Shown here: positions 7,367 to 15,131 of the stretch, in pieces
Position numbering within the stretch: position 1 is the first letter of the stretch
Layout: every line of letters begins with the position of its first letter
Assembly: GCF_013464915.1 (NCBI RefSeq)
Contig: NZ_RAVT01000002.1
Span: 91,557-141,041, forward strand
Origin: Stenotrophomonas maltophilia
GTDB lineage: Bacteria > Pseudomonadota > Gammaproteobacteria > Xanthomonadales > Xanthomonadaceae
Length of the DNA: 49,485 nt
Direction of reading: 5' to 3'
Made by a program: the position numbers and the translations under genes
The notes under the pieces: model-generated
The model's input: the letters and a program-made list of their open reading frames with translations, nothing else
Told to the model about the DNA's origin: nothing
The model's database searches: none

Positions 7367-7427
7367 GGTGGGGCCTCCAATCAAATGGATGAACGGGGTG
7401 CTTCGACGGATTTTGATGGCTCAGGCG

Positions 7428-7997
7428 TCAGCGCCTGGCCTGCTCCAACAGCACTTCTGCAACATCCCTTGCAGTGTCTGCGGCGTTGTAGTCGCCCATC
7501 ACGCGCGAGACGGTGATGGCGCCTTCCATGAGAACCAGCAGCTGCCGCGCCAGTGCGTCCGGCTGCTGGATATCCAGTTGCGTGGTGAGTTCCAGCGTGT
7601 AATCCAGCAGCTTCTGCTTGTGGTGTTTTGCGATGTGGCGAATCGGATCGCCGGGGTCGCCCACCTCGCCCGCGGTATTGATGAAGGCGCAGCCGCGATA
7701 GCCCTCGGACTGGAACCAGCCCTTGAGCACGGTGAACATGCCGAGGATGCACGCTTCCGGGGTGTCGGCCTTGTTGCACTCCTGCTGGAACCAGGTGAGC
7801 CAGCGCACGTCGCGCGCGTTCAATGCCGCAGCGGCCACCTGGTCCTTGTTTTCAAAGTGCCGGTAGATGCTCTTCCGGGCAACGCCGGAGGTCTTCACCA
7901 GCAGGTCCATGCCGGTGGCGTGGATCCCGTTCTGGTAGATCAGCGCTTCGGCGGTAGCCAGGATCCTCTGCTGGGTGTCGGTGCCGGTCTTGTTCAT
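7428..7997 (-). CDS. TetR/AcrR-family transcriptional repressor
   Basis: 189 residues. The N-terminal HTH is clear (RILATAEALIYQNGIHATGMDLLVKTSGVARKSIYRHFENKDQVAAAAL, residues about 11-60) and the remainder is a helical ligand-binding domain. A perfect 26-bp palindrome 6 bases upstream of the ATG is its probable operator, so it is expected to repress itself and DUF1348. The alpha/beta hydrolase gene is divergent, 168 bp away, and could be regulated from the same site. Inducer unknown. Confidence 0.9.
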   Translation of the reverse strand: MNKTGTDTQQRILATAEALIYQNGIHATGMDLLVKTSGVARKSIYRHFENKDQVAAAALNARDVRWLTWFQQECNKADTPEACILGMFTVLKGWFQSEGYRGCAFINTAGEVGDPGDPIRHIAKHHKQKLLDYTLELTTQLDIQQPDALARQLLVLMEGAITVSRVMGDYNAADTARDVAEVLLEQARR

Positions 7998-8002
7998 GGC
8001 TG

Positions 8003-8028
8003 CAAGGTAGAACGTTCGTTCTACCTTG
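8003..8028. promoter_or_regulatory. TetR-family operator
   Basis: CAAGGTAGAACG and CGTTCTACCTTG form perfect 12-bp arms around TT, immediately upstream of the TetR start codon, a typical autorepression site. Confidence 0.75.
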
Positions 8029-8110
8029 TCAACGCGCGATTGGCAGCGCCTCGGGTGCGCACATCCATGCAGGACGATCTATCAAGAAATCCGGACAGTT
8101 CATCACCAAT

Positions 8111-8128
8111 GCGCCTGATTGCAGGCGC
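8111..8128. repeat. Short hairpin in the leader of the hydrolase gene
   Basis: GCGCCTG-ATTG-CAGGCGC, a 7-bp perfect stem 37 bp upstream of the hydrolase ATG. It may be a leader hairpin or an operator half; no specific factor is suggested. Confidence 0.4.
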
Positions 8129-8164
8129 AAAGTACGCCTCACCACCCACCCATGAGAGTCCCGC

Positions 8165-9118
8165 ATGAACACCTTTGCCCGTACCCTGGCCATTGCCGCC
8201 CTCGCCCTCTCGGTCCAGGCCGGCCTGTCCGCGCAGGCTGCCGAACCGGCCAAGCCGGCTGCAGTCACCAGCATCGCGCGCACCGCCAGCTACATCACCA
8301 CCGCCGATGGCGTGCAGCTCTACTACAAGGATTGGGGCCCGAAGACCGGCCCGGTCGTCACTTTCAGCCACGGCTGGCCGCTGAACTCGGACAGCTGGGA
8401 ATCGCAGATGATCTTCCTGGCCAACCACGGCTACCGCGTCATCGCGCATGACCGTCGTGGCCACGGCCGTTCCAGCCAGCCTTGGGATGGCAACGACATG
8501 GATCACTACGCCGATGACCTGGCTACGGTGATCAACACGCTGGACCTGCATGACGTCACCCTGGTGGGCTTCTCTACCGGCGGCGGCGAAGTGGCGCGCT
8601 ACATCGGCCGCCATGGCACCGGCCGGGTGAAGAAGGCGGTGCTGATCAGCTCGGTGCCGCCGTTCATGCTGAAGACCGCCGACAACCCGAACGGCCTGCC
8701 GATCGAAGTGTTCGATGGCATCCGCAAGGCGCAGATGGACAACCGCGCGCAGCTCTACAAGGACATTCCGTCGGGCCCGTTCTACGGCTTCAACCGCCCG
8801 GGCGCGAAGGTGTCCCAAGGCTTGATCGATGCGTGGTGGGCACAGGGCATGCAGGGTGGCCACAAGAACACCTACGACTCCATCGCTGCGTTCTCGGCCA
8901 CCGATTTCCGCGCAGACCTGAAGAAGTTCGATGTGCCCACTCTGGTCATCCACGGCGACGACGACCAGATCGTGCCGATCGACATCTCCGGCCGCCAGTC
9001 GGCAAAGCTGATCAAGAACGCCAGGCTGATCGTGTACCCGGGTGCACCGCATGGCCTGACCGACACCCACAAGGATCGCGTCAACCAGGACCTGCTGACG
9101 TTCCTGCAGGAAAAGTAA
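8165..9118 (+). CDS. Exported alpha/beta hydrolase (non-heme chloroperoxidase-like)
   Basis: 317 residues. A signal peptide (residues 1-25, ending AQA) precedes an alpha/beta-hydrolase domain. The nucleophile elbow is GFSTGG with Ser137, the acid is in HGDDDQIVP, and the catalytic histidine is in APHGLTD. Sequence features such as [11 protein letters not shown] and [25 protein letters not shown] are typical of bacterial non-heme haloperoxidases, which are esterases/perhydrolases. Periplasmic location is inferred, and the leader is unusual because most relatives are cytosolic. It is divergent from the TetR/DUF1348 pair and ends before a strong terminator shared with the cation transporter. Confidence 0.9.
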   Translation: MNTFARTLAIAALALSVQAGLSAQAAEPAKPAAVTSIARTASYITTADGVQLYYKDWGPKTGPVVTFSHGWPLNSDSWESQMIFLANHGYRVIAHDRRGHGRSSQPWDGNDMDHYADDLATVINTLDLHDVTLVGFSTGGGEVARYIGRHGTGRVKKAVLISSVPPFMLKTADNPNGLPIEVFDGIRKAQMDNRAQLYKDIPSGPFYGFNRPGAKVSQGLIDAWWAQGMQGGHKNTYDSIAAFSATDFRADLKKFDVPTLVIHGDDDQIVPIDISGRQSAKLIKNARLIVYPGAPHGLTDTHKDRVNQDLLTFLQEK

Positions 9119-9125
9119 GCCCCGC

Positions 9126-9150
9126 GGGCTCCGGCATATCGCCGGAGCCC
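9126..9150. terminator. Bidirectional terminator hairpin
   Basis: GGGCTCCGGC-ATATC-GCCGGAGCCC, a perfect 10-bp stem between the convergent hydrolase and cation transporter genes. Confidence 0.75.
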
Positions 9151-9161
9151 CTTGCATCAGG

Positions 9162-9791
9162 TCACGCTTTCGCAGCCGCGCGCCATGCGGGCCACGCTTC
9201 GCTGATGACGCCAACCGCGGACTTCAGGAACAGCAGCGCGATCACTGCGCCTGCTGCGATGTCCGGCCAGCCGCTTCCGGTCAGCGCAACCCCACCGGCA
9301 GCCACCAGTACACCGAGGTTGGCGACGACATCATTGCGGGAGCACTCGAAGGTGCTTTTCATGTTGATGTTCAGCGCGCGGAACCGCCACAGCAGTGCCA
9401 GGCAAATCAGGTTGGCCACCAGCGCGATGGCCCCAAACCCCAGCATCAAGCCGCTGGAGGGTGGTACGCCGTGCATCAGCTTGCTGACCACTTCCACCAC
9501 GATGAAGACAAAGAAGGCCAGGATCAGCAGCCCCTTGGCGAGGGCTGCACCGGCCTCCCAGCGCGCTCCCCGGTTCACCGCCCACAGGCTCAGGCCATAC
9601 ACAATGGCGTCGCCCAGCATGTCGACAGCATCGGCCTGCAGGGCGCTGGAGCGCGCCACGATGCCCGCGCCGAACTCGATGAAGAACATCGCCAGGTTGA
9701 TGATGAGTACCGCCACCAGTACGCGCCGCTGCGCACCGTGGTGGGCCAACGCTTCCAGTTCCTGGCGCTTGTGGCCGCAGCAGTGGTCCAT
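9162..9791 (-). CDS. Cation diffusion facilitator-type transporter (short form)
   Basis: 209 residues with about six membrane segments of the cation-efflux fold. The acidic site of TM2 is seen in LQADAVDMLGDAIVYGL, and a second is in FECSRNDVVANLG of TM5. The N-terminus is metal-ligand rich (MDHCCGHKRQ). It lacks the usual cytosolic C-terminal domain of CDF proteins and is shorter than CzcD/ZitB, so it belongs to the compact CDF-like group. It probably exports zinc, cadmium or a related divalent ion across the inner membrane. Its promoter carries a MerR operator with a 19-bp spacer, and the divergent gene encodes the MerR regulator. Confidence 0.85.
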   Translation of the reverse strand: MDHCCGHKRQELEALAHHGAQRRVLVAVLIINLAMFFIEFGAGIVARSSALQADAVDMLGDAIVYGLSLWAVNRGARWEAGAALAKGLLILAFFVFIVVEVVSKLMHGVPPSSGLMLGFGAIALVANLICLALLWRFRALNINMKSTFECSRNDVVANLGVLVAAGGVALTGSGWPDIAAGAVIALLFLKSAVGVISEAWPAWRAAAKA

Positions 9792-9842
9792 GGGAGGGCT
9801 CTTGCCAGGCTGTGCCCCGGCTTGAAAAAGGATGGGACAGTC

Positions 9843-9873
9843 GTTATCAACCCTGTAGCCCCTACAAGGTCAA
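9843..9873 (-). promoter_or_regulatory. MerR-type promoter/operator of the cation transporter
   Basis: On the minus strand, TTGACC (-35), a 19-bp spacer and GATAAC (-10). The overlong spacer and the dyad ACCTTGTAG-GGG-CTACAGGGT are hallmarks of MerR-family metal-responsive promoters, most like CadR/PbrR/ZntR sites. It lies between the divergent transporter and merR genes. Confidence 0.85.
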
Positions 9874-9877
9874 GCCC

Positions 9878-10288
9878 ATGCCCAGCCACCTCACCATCGG
9901 CCAGCTGGCCCACCAGACCGGCACCAAGGCCGAAACGATCCGCTATTACGAGAAGATCGGCCTGCTGCAGCCGCCGCTGCGATCAGAGGGCAACTATCGC
10001 TACTACGGCGCCCAGGACCAGAGACGCCTGTCGTTCGTGCGCCGCGCCCGCGAGCTGGGCTTTTCCATCGAGCAGATCCGCGAGTTGATTGCCTTTGCTG
10101 AACAGAGCGAGCACGAGTGCAGTTCGGTGGACGATGTGGTGAAAGCGCACATCGCGGACATCACACGCCGCATCCATGACCTGCAGGCACTGCAGGGAGA
10201 GCTGGAGCGGATGATCGGTAATTGCCCCGGCGGCCGCGTAGCCGATTGCAGGGTACTGGAAGCCCTTCAGCCGCAGCCTGGCGCTTGA
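9878..10288 (+). CDS. MerR-family heavy-metal-responsive regulator (CadR/PbrR-like)
   Basis: 136 residues. The N-terminal winged helix (LTIGQLAHQTGTKAETIRYYEKIGLLQPP) is canonical for MerR. Metal ligands are likely Cys81 (SEHEC), Cys116 and Cys124 (NCPGGRVADC), matching the three-cysteine arrangement of the Cd/Pb/Zn group. ATG at 9878 is chosen because the HTH follows directly; the longer frame would read through the operator. It should twist the 19-bp-spacer promoters of the divergent CDF transporter and of the downstream TonB receptor into an active form when metal is bound. Which metal cannot be decided from sequence. Confidence 0.92.
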   Translation: MPSHLTIGQLAHQTGTKAETIRYYEKIGLLQPPLRSEGNYRYYGAQDQRRLSFVRRARELGFSIEQIRELIAFAEQSEHECSSVDDVVKAHIADITRRIHDLQALQGELERMIGNCPGGRVADCRVLEALQPQPGA

Positions 10289-10315
10289 CCTTGTAGCTGC
10301 ATCAAGGTTTACAAC
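10285..10315 (+). promoter_or_regulatory. MerR-type promoter/operator of the TonB receptor gene
   Basis: TTGACC at 10285-10290, a 19-bp spacer and TACAAC at 10310-10315. The dyad ACCTTGTAG-CTG-CATCAAGGT resembles the operator at 9850-9870. The merR stop codon (10286-10288) lies inside the -35 box, so receptor transcription starts right behind the regulator gene. Confidence 0.75.
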
Positions 10316-10360
10316 GCCGGGCTACTTCGCCACCGCGCGGCCTGCCCGCCCTGACGACCC

Positions 10361-12337
10361 ATGACCCTGCTGCCCCATCCGCTTGCCCTGGCGTTGAGCG
10401 CCGCCCTGCTGTCCGCCGCGGCCTCGGCCAGTGCGCATGAACCACCCGCCGCGCACGACGATCACCACGATGAGGCGGTGGACCTCGACGCAGTGGTGGT
10501 GCAGTCCACCCGGTCAGGGCGTCGCGTTTCCGACGAACCGATCCGGGTAGACGTTGTATCGCAGGAAGAGATCGAAGAGAAGCTGCTGATGTCGCCGGGC
10601 AACGTCTCCATGCTTGTGGCCGAGACGGCGGGCGTGCGGGTGCAGAACACCTCACCGGGCATGGGGGCATCGAACATCCGCATCCAGGGCATGCGCGGCC
10701 GATATACCCAGCTTCTGGCCGATGGTCTGCCGCTGTACGGCGGTCAGTCATCGTCCATCGGCCTGCTGCAGATTCCCCCGACCGACCTGGGCAGTGTCGA
10801 GATCATCAAGGGCAGCGCATCGGCGTTGTACGGCCCGGCAGCGTTGGGCGGCGTGGTGAACCTGATATCGCGCCGGCCGAAAAAGACTGCTGAGGCCGAA
10901 ATGCTGCTCAATGCCACCAGCCGCGGCGGCCAGGACGTGACCGGCTACGCCGCCGGGCCGCTGGTCGAGCACTGGGGCCTGTCGGTGGTGGGTGGCTACC
11001 ATCGCCAGGACCGCCAGGACCTGGACGGAGACGGCTGGACTGACATTCCCGGCTACGAGCGCGCCACGGTTCGGCCGCGGTTGTTCTGGGAATCGGACAA
11101 TGGAGCGCGTGCACTGCTGACGGCGGGCGCAATGCGCGAGAGCCGGCTGGGCGGAACACTGCCCGGTCAACGGGCGCCCGACGGACAGCCCTTCGCCCTC
11201 ACACAGCGCACGGAGCGCGTTGACGCAGGCGCGGTGGTTGATGTTCCGGTGCGCGAGAGCGACCGCCTGCAGCTGCGCGCATCGGCCATGTCCACCCATC
11301 ACGACCACGGGTATGGCCCCGAGCAGGACAACGACACCCATCAGACCGGCTTTGCGGAAGTGAGCTATGCGTCCGGCATAGGCGCAACGAGCTGGCTGGC
11401 GGGCATTGCCGCACAGCAGGACCGGTTCCGTTCCACCCGATACCCGCAGTTTGATTACCGCTACACCGTGCCCGCCCTGTTCGTGCAGGCCGAGCAGGCG
11501 CTGCGCGACGACTTCACGCTTTCCGGTAGTGCGCGTTGGGATGACCACAGCGAGTATGGCGGGCATTTCAGCCCTCGCATATCGCTGTTGTTCCGCCCTG
11601 ACGAGTGGACCCTGCGCGCCTCGATCGGCAGAGGCTTCTACGCGCCTACGCCCTTCGTCGAGCAGATCGAGGCCGCCGGCCTGTCACGGCTGGAGCCGCT
11701 CATTGGACTTCGCGCGGAGATCGCTACCACCGGGTCCATCGATGCAGGCTATGTGCATGGCCCCTGGGAGCTGAACCTCAGCGTGTTCGCGTCCGACATC
11801 GACCATGCGGTACGCCTGGTGGAGTCTGCGACCGCCCCGGGAGAACGCGTGCAACTGGTCAATGTGGAAGGCGTTACCCGCACCCGTGGCAGTGAACTTC
11901 TGCTGCGCTACCGCTGGGAGGACATCACGGTGACCGGCAGCTACGTCTACACCGATGCGCGCGAGCCCGGCGAGGAAGGCGCAGGCCGACGCCTAGTCTC
12001 ACTTACGCCCCGGCACAGCGCAGGCCTGGTTGCCATGTGGGAGCAGCACGAGCGTGGCCGTATCGGCCTCGAGGCCTATTACACCGGCATCCAGGCGCTG
12101 GATGACAATCCCTGGCGTCGACGCAGCCGACCGTATCTGGAAGTGGGAGCACTGGGGGAGATTGTGCTGGGAAGAATCAGCCTCTTCCTCAACCTGGAAA
12201 ACATCCTGAACATCCGCCAGAGCGGCTACAACCCGATGCTGCGGCCTCGCCGCGCCGACGATGGCCAGTGGACCGTGGATGCGTGGGCGCCGCTGGAAGG
12301 GTTTGTGGTGAATGGGGGTGTGAGGATGAAGTTCTAG
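10361..12337 (+). CDS. TonB-dependent receptor under MerR control
   Basis: 658 residues. A signal peptide (residues 1-25) is followed by a histidine/aspartate-rich stretch (HEPPAAHDDHHDEA), a plug domain beginning near VVVQSTRSGRR (with the SASALYGPAALGGVVNLI segment) and a 22-strand barrel ending in aromatic MKF, the usual outer-membrane C-terminus. There is no STN signalling domain. It is related to vitamin B12/metal-type receptors such as BtuB or ZnuD-like proteins rather than siderophore FecA types. The histidine-rich N-terminus and the metal-responsive MerR promoter suggest a metal or metal-complex ligand, which is inference. It is convergent with the UvrA2-like gene. Confidence 0.9.
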   Translation: MTLLPHPLALALSAALLSAAASASAHEPPAAHDDHHDEAVDLDAVVVQSTRSGRRVSDEPIRVDVVSQEEIEEKLLMSPGNVSMLVAETAGVRVQNTSPGMGASNIRIQGMRGRYTQLLADGLPLYGGQSSSIGLLQIPPTDLGSVEIIKGSASALYGPAALGGVVNLISRRPKKTAEAEMLLNATSRGGQDVTGYAAGPLVEHWGLSVVGGYHRQDRQDLDGDGWTDIPGYERATVRPRLFWESDNGARALLTAGAMRESRLGGTLPGQRAPDGQPFALTQRTERVDAGAVVDVPVRESDRLQLRASAMSTHHDHGYGPEQDNDTHQTGFAEVSYASGIGATSWLAGIAAQQDRFRSTRYPQFDYRYTVPALFVQAEQALRDDFTLSGSARWDDHSEYGGHFSPRISLLFRPDEWTLRASIGRGFYAPTPFVEQIEAAGLSRLEPLIGLRAEIATTGSIDAGYVHGPWELNLSVFASDIDHAVRLVESATAPGERVQLVNVEGVTRTRGSELLLRYRWEDITVTGSYVYTDAREPGEEGAGRRLVSLTPRHSAGLVAMWEQHERGRIGLEAYYTGIQALDDNPWRRRSRPYLEVGALGEIVLGRISLFLNLENILNIRQSGYNPMLRPRRADDGQWTVDAWAPLEGFVVNGGVRMKF

Positions 12338-12372
12338 GCGGGCGGGTTTGGCTTGCCGCATTGCAGGCCCAT

Positions 12373-15024
12373 TCAAGCCCTGGCCTCCAGCTCCCTCGCA
12401 AGGAACGGCGCGGTCCTGCTGTCCTTCGCCCGTGCCACCTGTTGCGGGGTCCCCTTCGCCACGATGGTGCCCCCTGCCCCGCCAGCGCCGGGGCCTACAT
12501 CAATCACCCAGTCCGCCTGTGCGACCGCGCGCATGTCATGCTCGATCATCACCACCGTATTGCCCGCGTCCACCAGCCGCTGAAGCTGTACCAGCAACCT
12601 GTCCGCGTCCGATGCATGCAGGCCGGTGGTGGGTTCATCCAGCACATACAGCGTGCGTCCGCGCTGGCTGCGCTGCAGTTCGGTGGCCAGCTTGATGCGC
12701 TGGGCCTCGCCGCCTGAAAGCTCCGTGGCCGGCTGGCCCAGGCGCAGGTAACCAAGGCCGATTTCCTGCAGCAACTGCAGCGGGCGCGCAATGGCATCCT
12801 CTTCACTGAAGAACGCACGCGCCTGGTCCACCGTCATCTGCAGGACTTCGGCGATATTGCGGTCATTCCACTGCACCTTCAGCGTGGCCTCGTTGTAACG
12901 CGCACCGTGGCAGGTGGGACACGGCGCATAGACGCTGGGCATGAACAGCAGTTCGACGCTGACGAAGCCCTCGCCCTCGCAGGTCTCGCACCGGCCCTTG
13001 GCCACGTTGAACGAGAAACGGCCCGCATCGAAGCGGCGGCGTCGCGCGTCGGGTGTCGCGGCGAACAGCTTGCGCACGTGGTCGAACAGGCCGGTGTAGG
13101 TCGCCAGGTTGGATCGTGGCGTGCGGCCGATCGGCTTCTGGTCCACCTGCACGACCCGCTGGATGGCGTCCACATCACCGGCCAACTGGCCTCGGGTAGT
13201 TTCGATCACCGTCGGCCCGTCGTTCGGCGAGGCCTCGGCACCATCGTCGGCGGGTTCATGCCCCAGATGCAGCAGTATCAGCTCGGGCAGCGCCTGCGCC
13301 ATCAGGCTGGATTTGCCCGAGCCTGAAATGCCGGTCACTGCCGTCAGCAATCCCAATGGCACCTGCGCGTCCACACCCTGCAGGTTGTGGCGATGGATGC
13401 CCTTCAGTTCCAGCCAGTTCGCGACACTACGCTGGCGACTGGCAGGCGCAGGCACCTGGTCGAACAGATACCGGGCCGTGCGCGAATCCTGTACTTGATG
13501 CAGGCCATTGGGCTCGCCGCTATAGAGCACGCGCCCGCCCCGCTCGCCTGCCTCCGGGCCCACATCCACCAGCCACTGCGCGCGGCGCATCAGCTCCAGA
13601 TCGTGTTCAACCACGAACACCGAGTTTCCGCCGTCGCGCAAGCGCTCAAGCGCGTCGTACAACGCCTGGCTGTCGGCCGGATGCAGGCCGGCCGAGGGCT
13701 CATCGAGCACGTACAGCACACCAAACAGCAAGGAACTGAGCTGGGTGGCCAGCCGCAGGCGCTGCAGTTCGCCAGCGGACAGGGTTGGCGTGGCGCGATC
13801 CAGCGAGAGATACCCCAGGCCCAGGTCACGCAGCTGGCGTACCCGCGCCATCACACCGCCTGCCAGCCGCTGTGCGGCCAGTCGCTTCTCTTCGGACAAG
13901 GCCGAGGTCAGGCGCACGTCGGGAGCACCCTCGTGGGTCGCCTGGCCACTCGCGGCCCTCCGGGCGCGATCGCGGGGTGTCGCGCTCCTGCGGGTGCGAG
14001 CGCCCTTGCTGTGCGCGCCGAAATGACCTTGTGCGATGGGCTCCAGCAGCGCCGCCAGTTGATCCAGCGGCAGCCGCATGAACTCGCCGATATCCACGCC
14101 GGCAAAGGTGACGGAGAGTGCTTCCGGCTTCAGACGCTTTCCGTGGCAGGCCGGGCACAGCTTGCCTTCCATGTAGCGCGACACGCGCTTGCGCATCAGC
14201 GCGCTCTGGGTGTTGGCAAAGGTGTGCAGCACGTAGCGGCGTGCGCCGGTATAGGTGCCCATATAGCTGGGTTCCTGCTTGCGCTTGAGGGCGGCGCGCG
14301 TCTCGGCGGGGGTGAAACCGGCATAGACCGGCACGCTGGGTGCTTCCTCGGTGAACAGGATCCAGTCGCGGTCCTTCTTTGGCAGCTTTTTCCACGGCAC
14401 GTCGATGTCGTAGCCCAGCGTGACCAGGATGTCGCGCAGGTTCTGGCCATGCCATGCCGGTGGCCAGGAGGCGATGGCACGCTCGCGGATGCTCAGCGAG
14501 GGATCCGGAACCATCAGCGCTTCGGTCACTTCGTAGACATGCCCCAGGCCATGGCAGGTGCTGCAGGCACCCTGTGGCGTGTTGGGCGAGAAGTCCTCGG
14601 CGTACAGCATGGGCTGGTTGGCCGGGTACGCACCGGCACGCGAGTACATCATGCGCACCAGGCTGGACAGCGTAGTCACGCTGCCCACCGATGAACGTGC
14701 ATTGCTGGCGCCGCGCTGCTGCTGCAGGGCCACCGCCGGCGGCAGCCCGTCGATGGCGTCGACGTCCGGCACGCCCGCCTGGTCGATCAGGCGCCTGGCA
14801 TATGGCGCAACGGACTCGAAGTAGCGCCGCTGCGCCTCTGCAAAGACGGTACCGAAGGCCAACGATGACTTGCCGGAACCTGATACGCCGGAGAACACCA
14901 CCAGTGCATTGCGCGGGATGGAGACGTCGACATTCTTGAGGTTGTGCTCGCGTGCACCACGCACCTCGACGCAACCGCTGGCCGCGGCAGCACATGACGA
15001 CTCACCAAAGGGGGTGTTGGACAT
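12373..15024 (-). CDS. UvrA-like ABC ATPase (UvrA2 class)
   Basis: 883 residues with two ABC ATPase domains, each with Walker A ([13 protein letters not shown] near residue 45; GISGSGKSS near 560), a signature and Walker B ([26 protein letters not shown]). Zinc-binding CxxC pairs are present ([33 protein letters not shown]). Shorter than the housekeeping UvrA (about 940-1000 residues) and with a reduced UvrB-interacting region, it fits UvrA2/DrrC-type proteins linked to tolerance of DNA-binding drugs. ATG at 15024 is chosen because homology begins soon after. The region around residues 355-385 is arginine/alanine-rich linker, normal for the group. It is downstream of, but not obviously coupled to, the iron-uptake operon. 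Confidence 0.9.
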   Translation of the reverse strand: MSNTPFGESSCAAAASGCVEVRGAREHNLKNVDVSIPRNALVVFSGVSGSGKSSLAFGTVFAEAQRRYFESVAPYARRLIDQAGVPDVDAIDGLPPAVALQQQRGASNARSSVGSVTTLSSLVRMMYSRAGAYPANQPMLYAEDFSPNTPQGACSTCHGLGHVYEVTEALMVPDPSLSIRERAIASWPPAWHGQNLRDILVTLGYDIDVPWKKLPKKDRDWILFTEEAPSVPVYAGFTPAETRAALKRKQEPSYMGTYTGARRYVLHTFANTQSALMRKRVSRYMEGKLCPACHGKRLKPEALSVTFAGVDIGEFMRLPLDQLAALLEPIAQGHFGAHSKGARTRRSATPRDRARRAASGQATHEGAPDVRLTSALSEEKRLAAQRLAGGVMARVRQLRDLGLGYLSLDRATPTLSAGELQRLRLATQLSSLLFGVLYVLDEPSAGLHPADSQALYDALERLRDGGNSVFVVEHDLELMRRAQWLVDVGPEAGERGGRVLYSGEPNGLHQVQDSRTARYLFDQVPAPASRQRSVANWLELKGIHRHNLQGVDAQVPLGLLTAVTGISGSGKSSLMAQALPELILLHLGHEPADDGAEASPNDGPTVIETTRGQLAGDVDAIQRVVQVDQKPIGRTPRSNLATYTGLFDHVRKLFAATPDARRRRFDAGRFSFNVAKGRCETCEGEGFVSVELLFMPSVYAPCPTCHGARYNEATLKVQWNDRNIAEVLQMTVDQARAFFSEEDAIARPLQLLQEIGLGYLRLGQPATELSGGEAQRIKLATELQRSQRGRTLYVLDEPTTGLHASDADRLLVQLQRLVDAGNTVVMIEHDMRAVAQADWVIDVGPGAGGAGGTIVAKGTPQQVARAKDSRTAPFLARELEARA

Positions 15025-15131
15025 CGATACGATCCTGCAGGCAGTGAGTGGCGCGCGCCAGGGCGCGCCCATGGATGCATTTTCGCTGCTGCGGGGTGAA
15101 TGTGGGTGAGGGTGAGCCGCCTCCCCTGCCC

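Noticed and set aside
13905-14022. Arginine/alanine-rich stretch in the UvrA2-like protein as a possible repeat insertion
   Set aside because: UvrA2 proteins have a variable linker here and the flanking sequence stays in frame with normal motifs.
13387-14694. A 435-codon plus-strand frame opposite the UvrA2-like gene
   Set aside because: Antisense shadow; the minus strand encodes complete Walker and zinc motifs.
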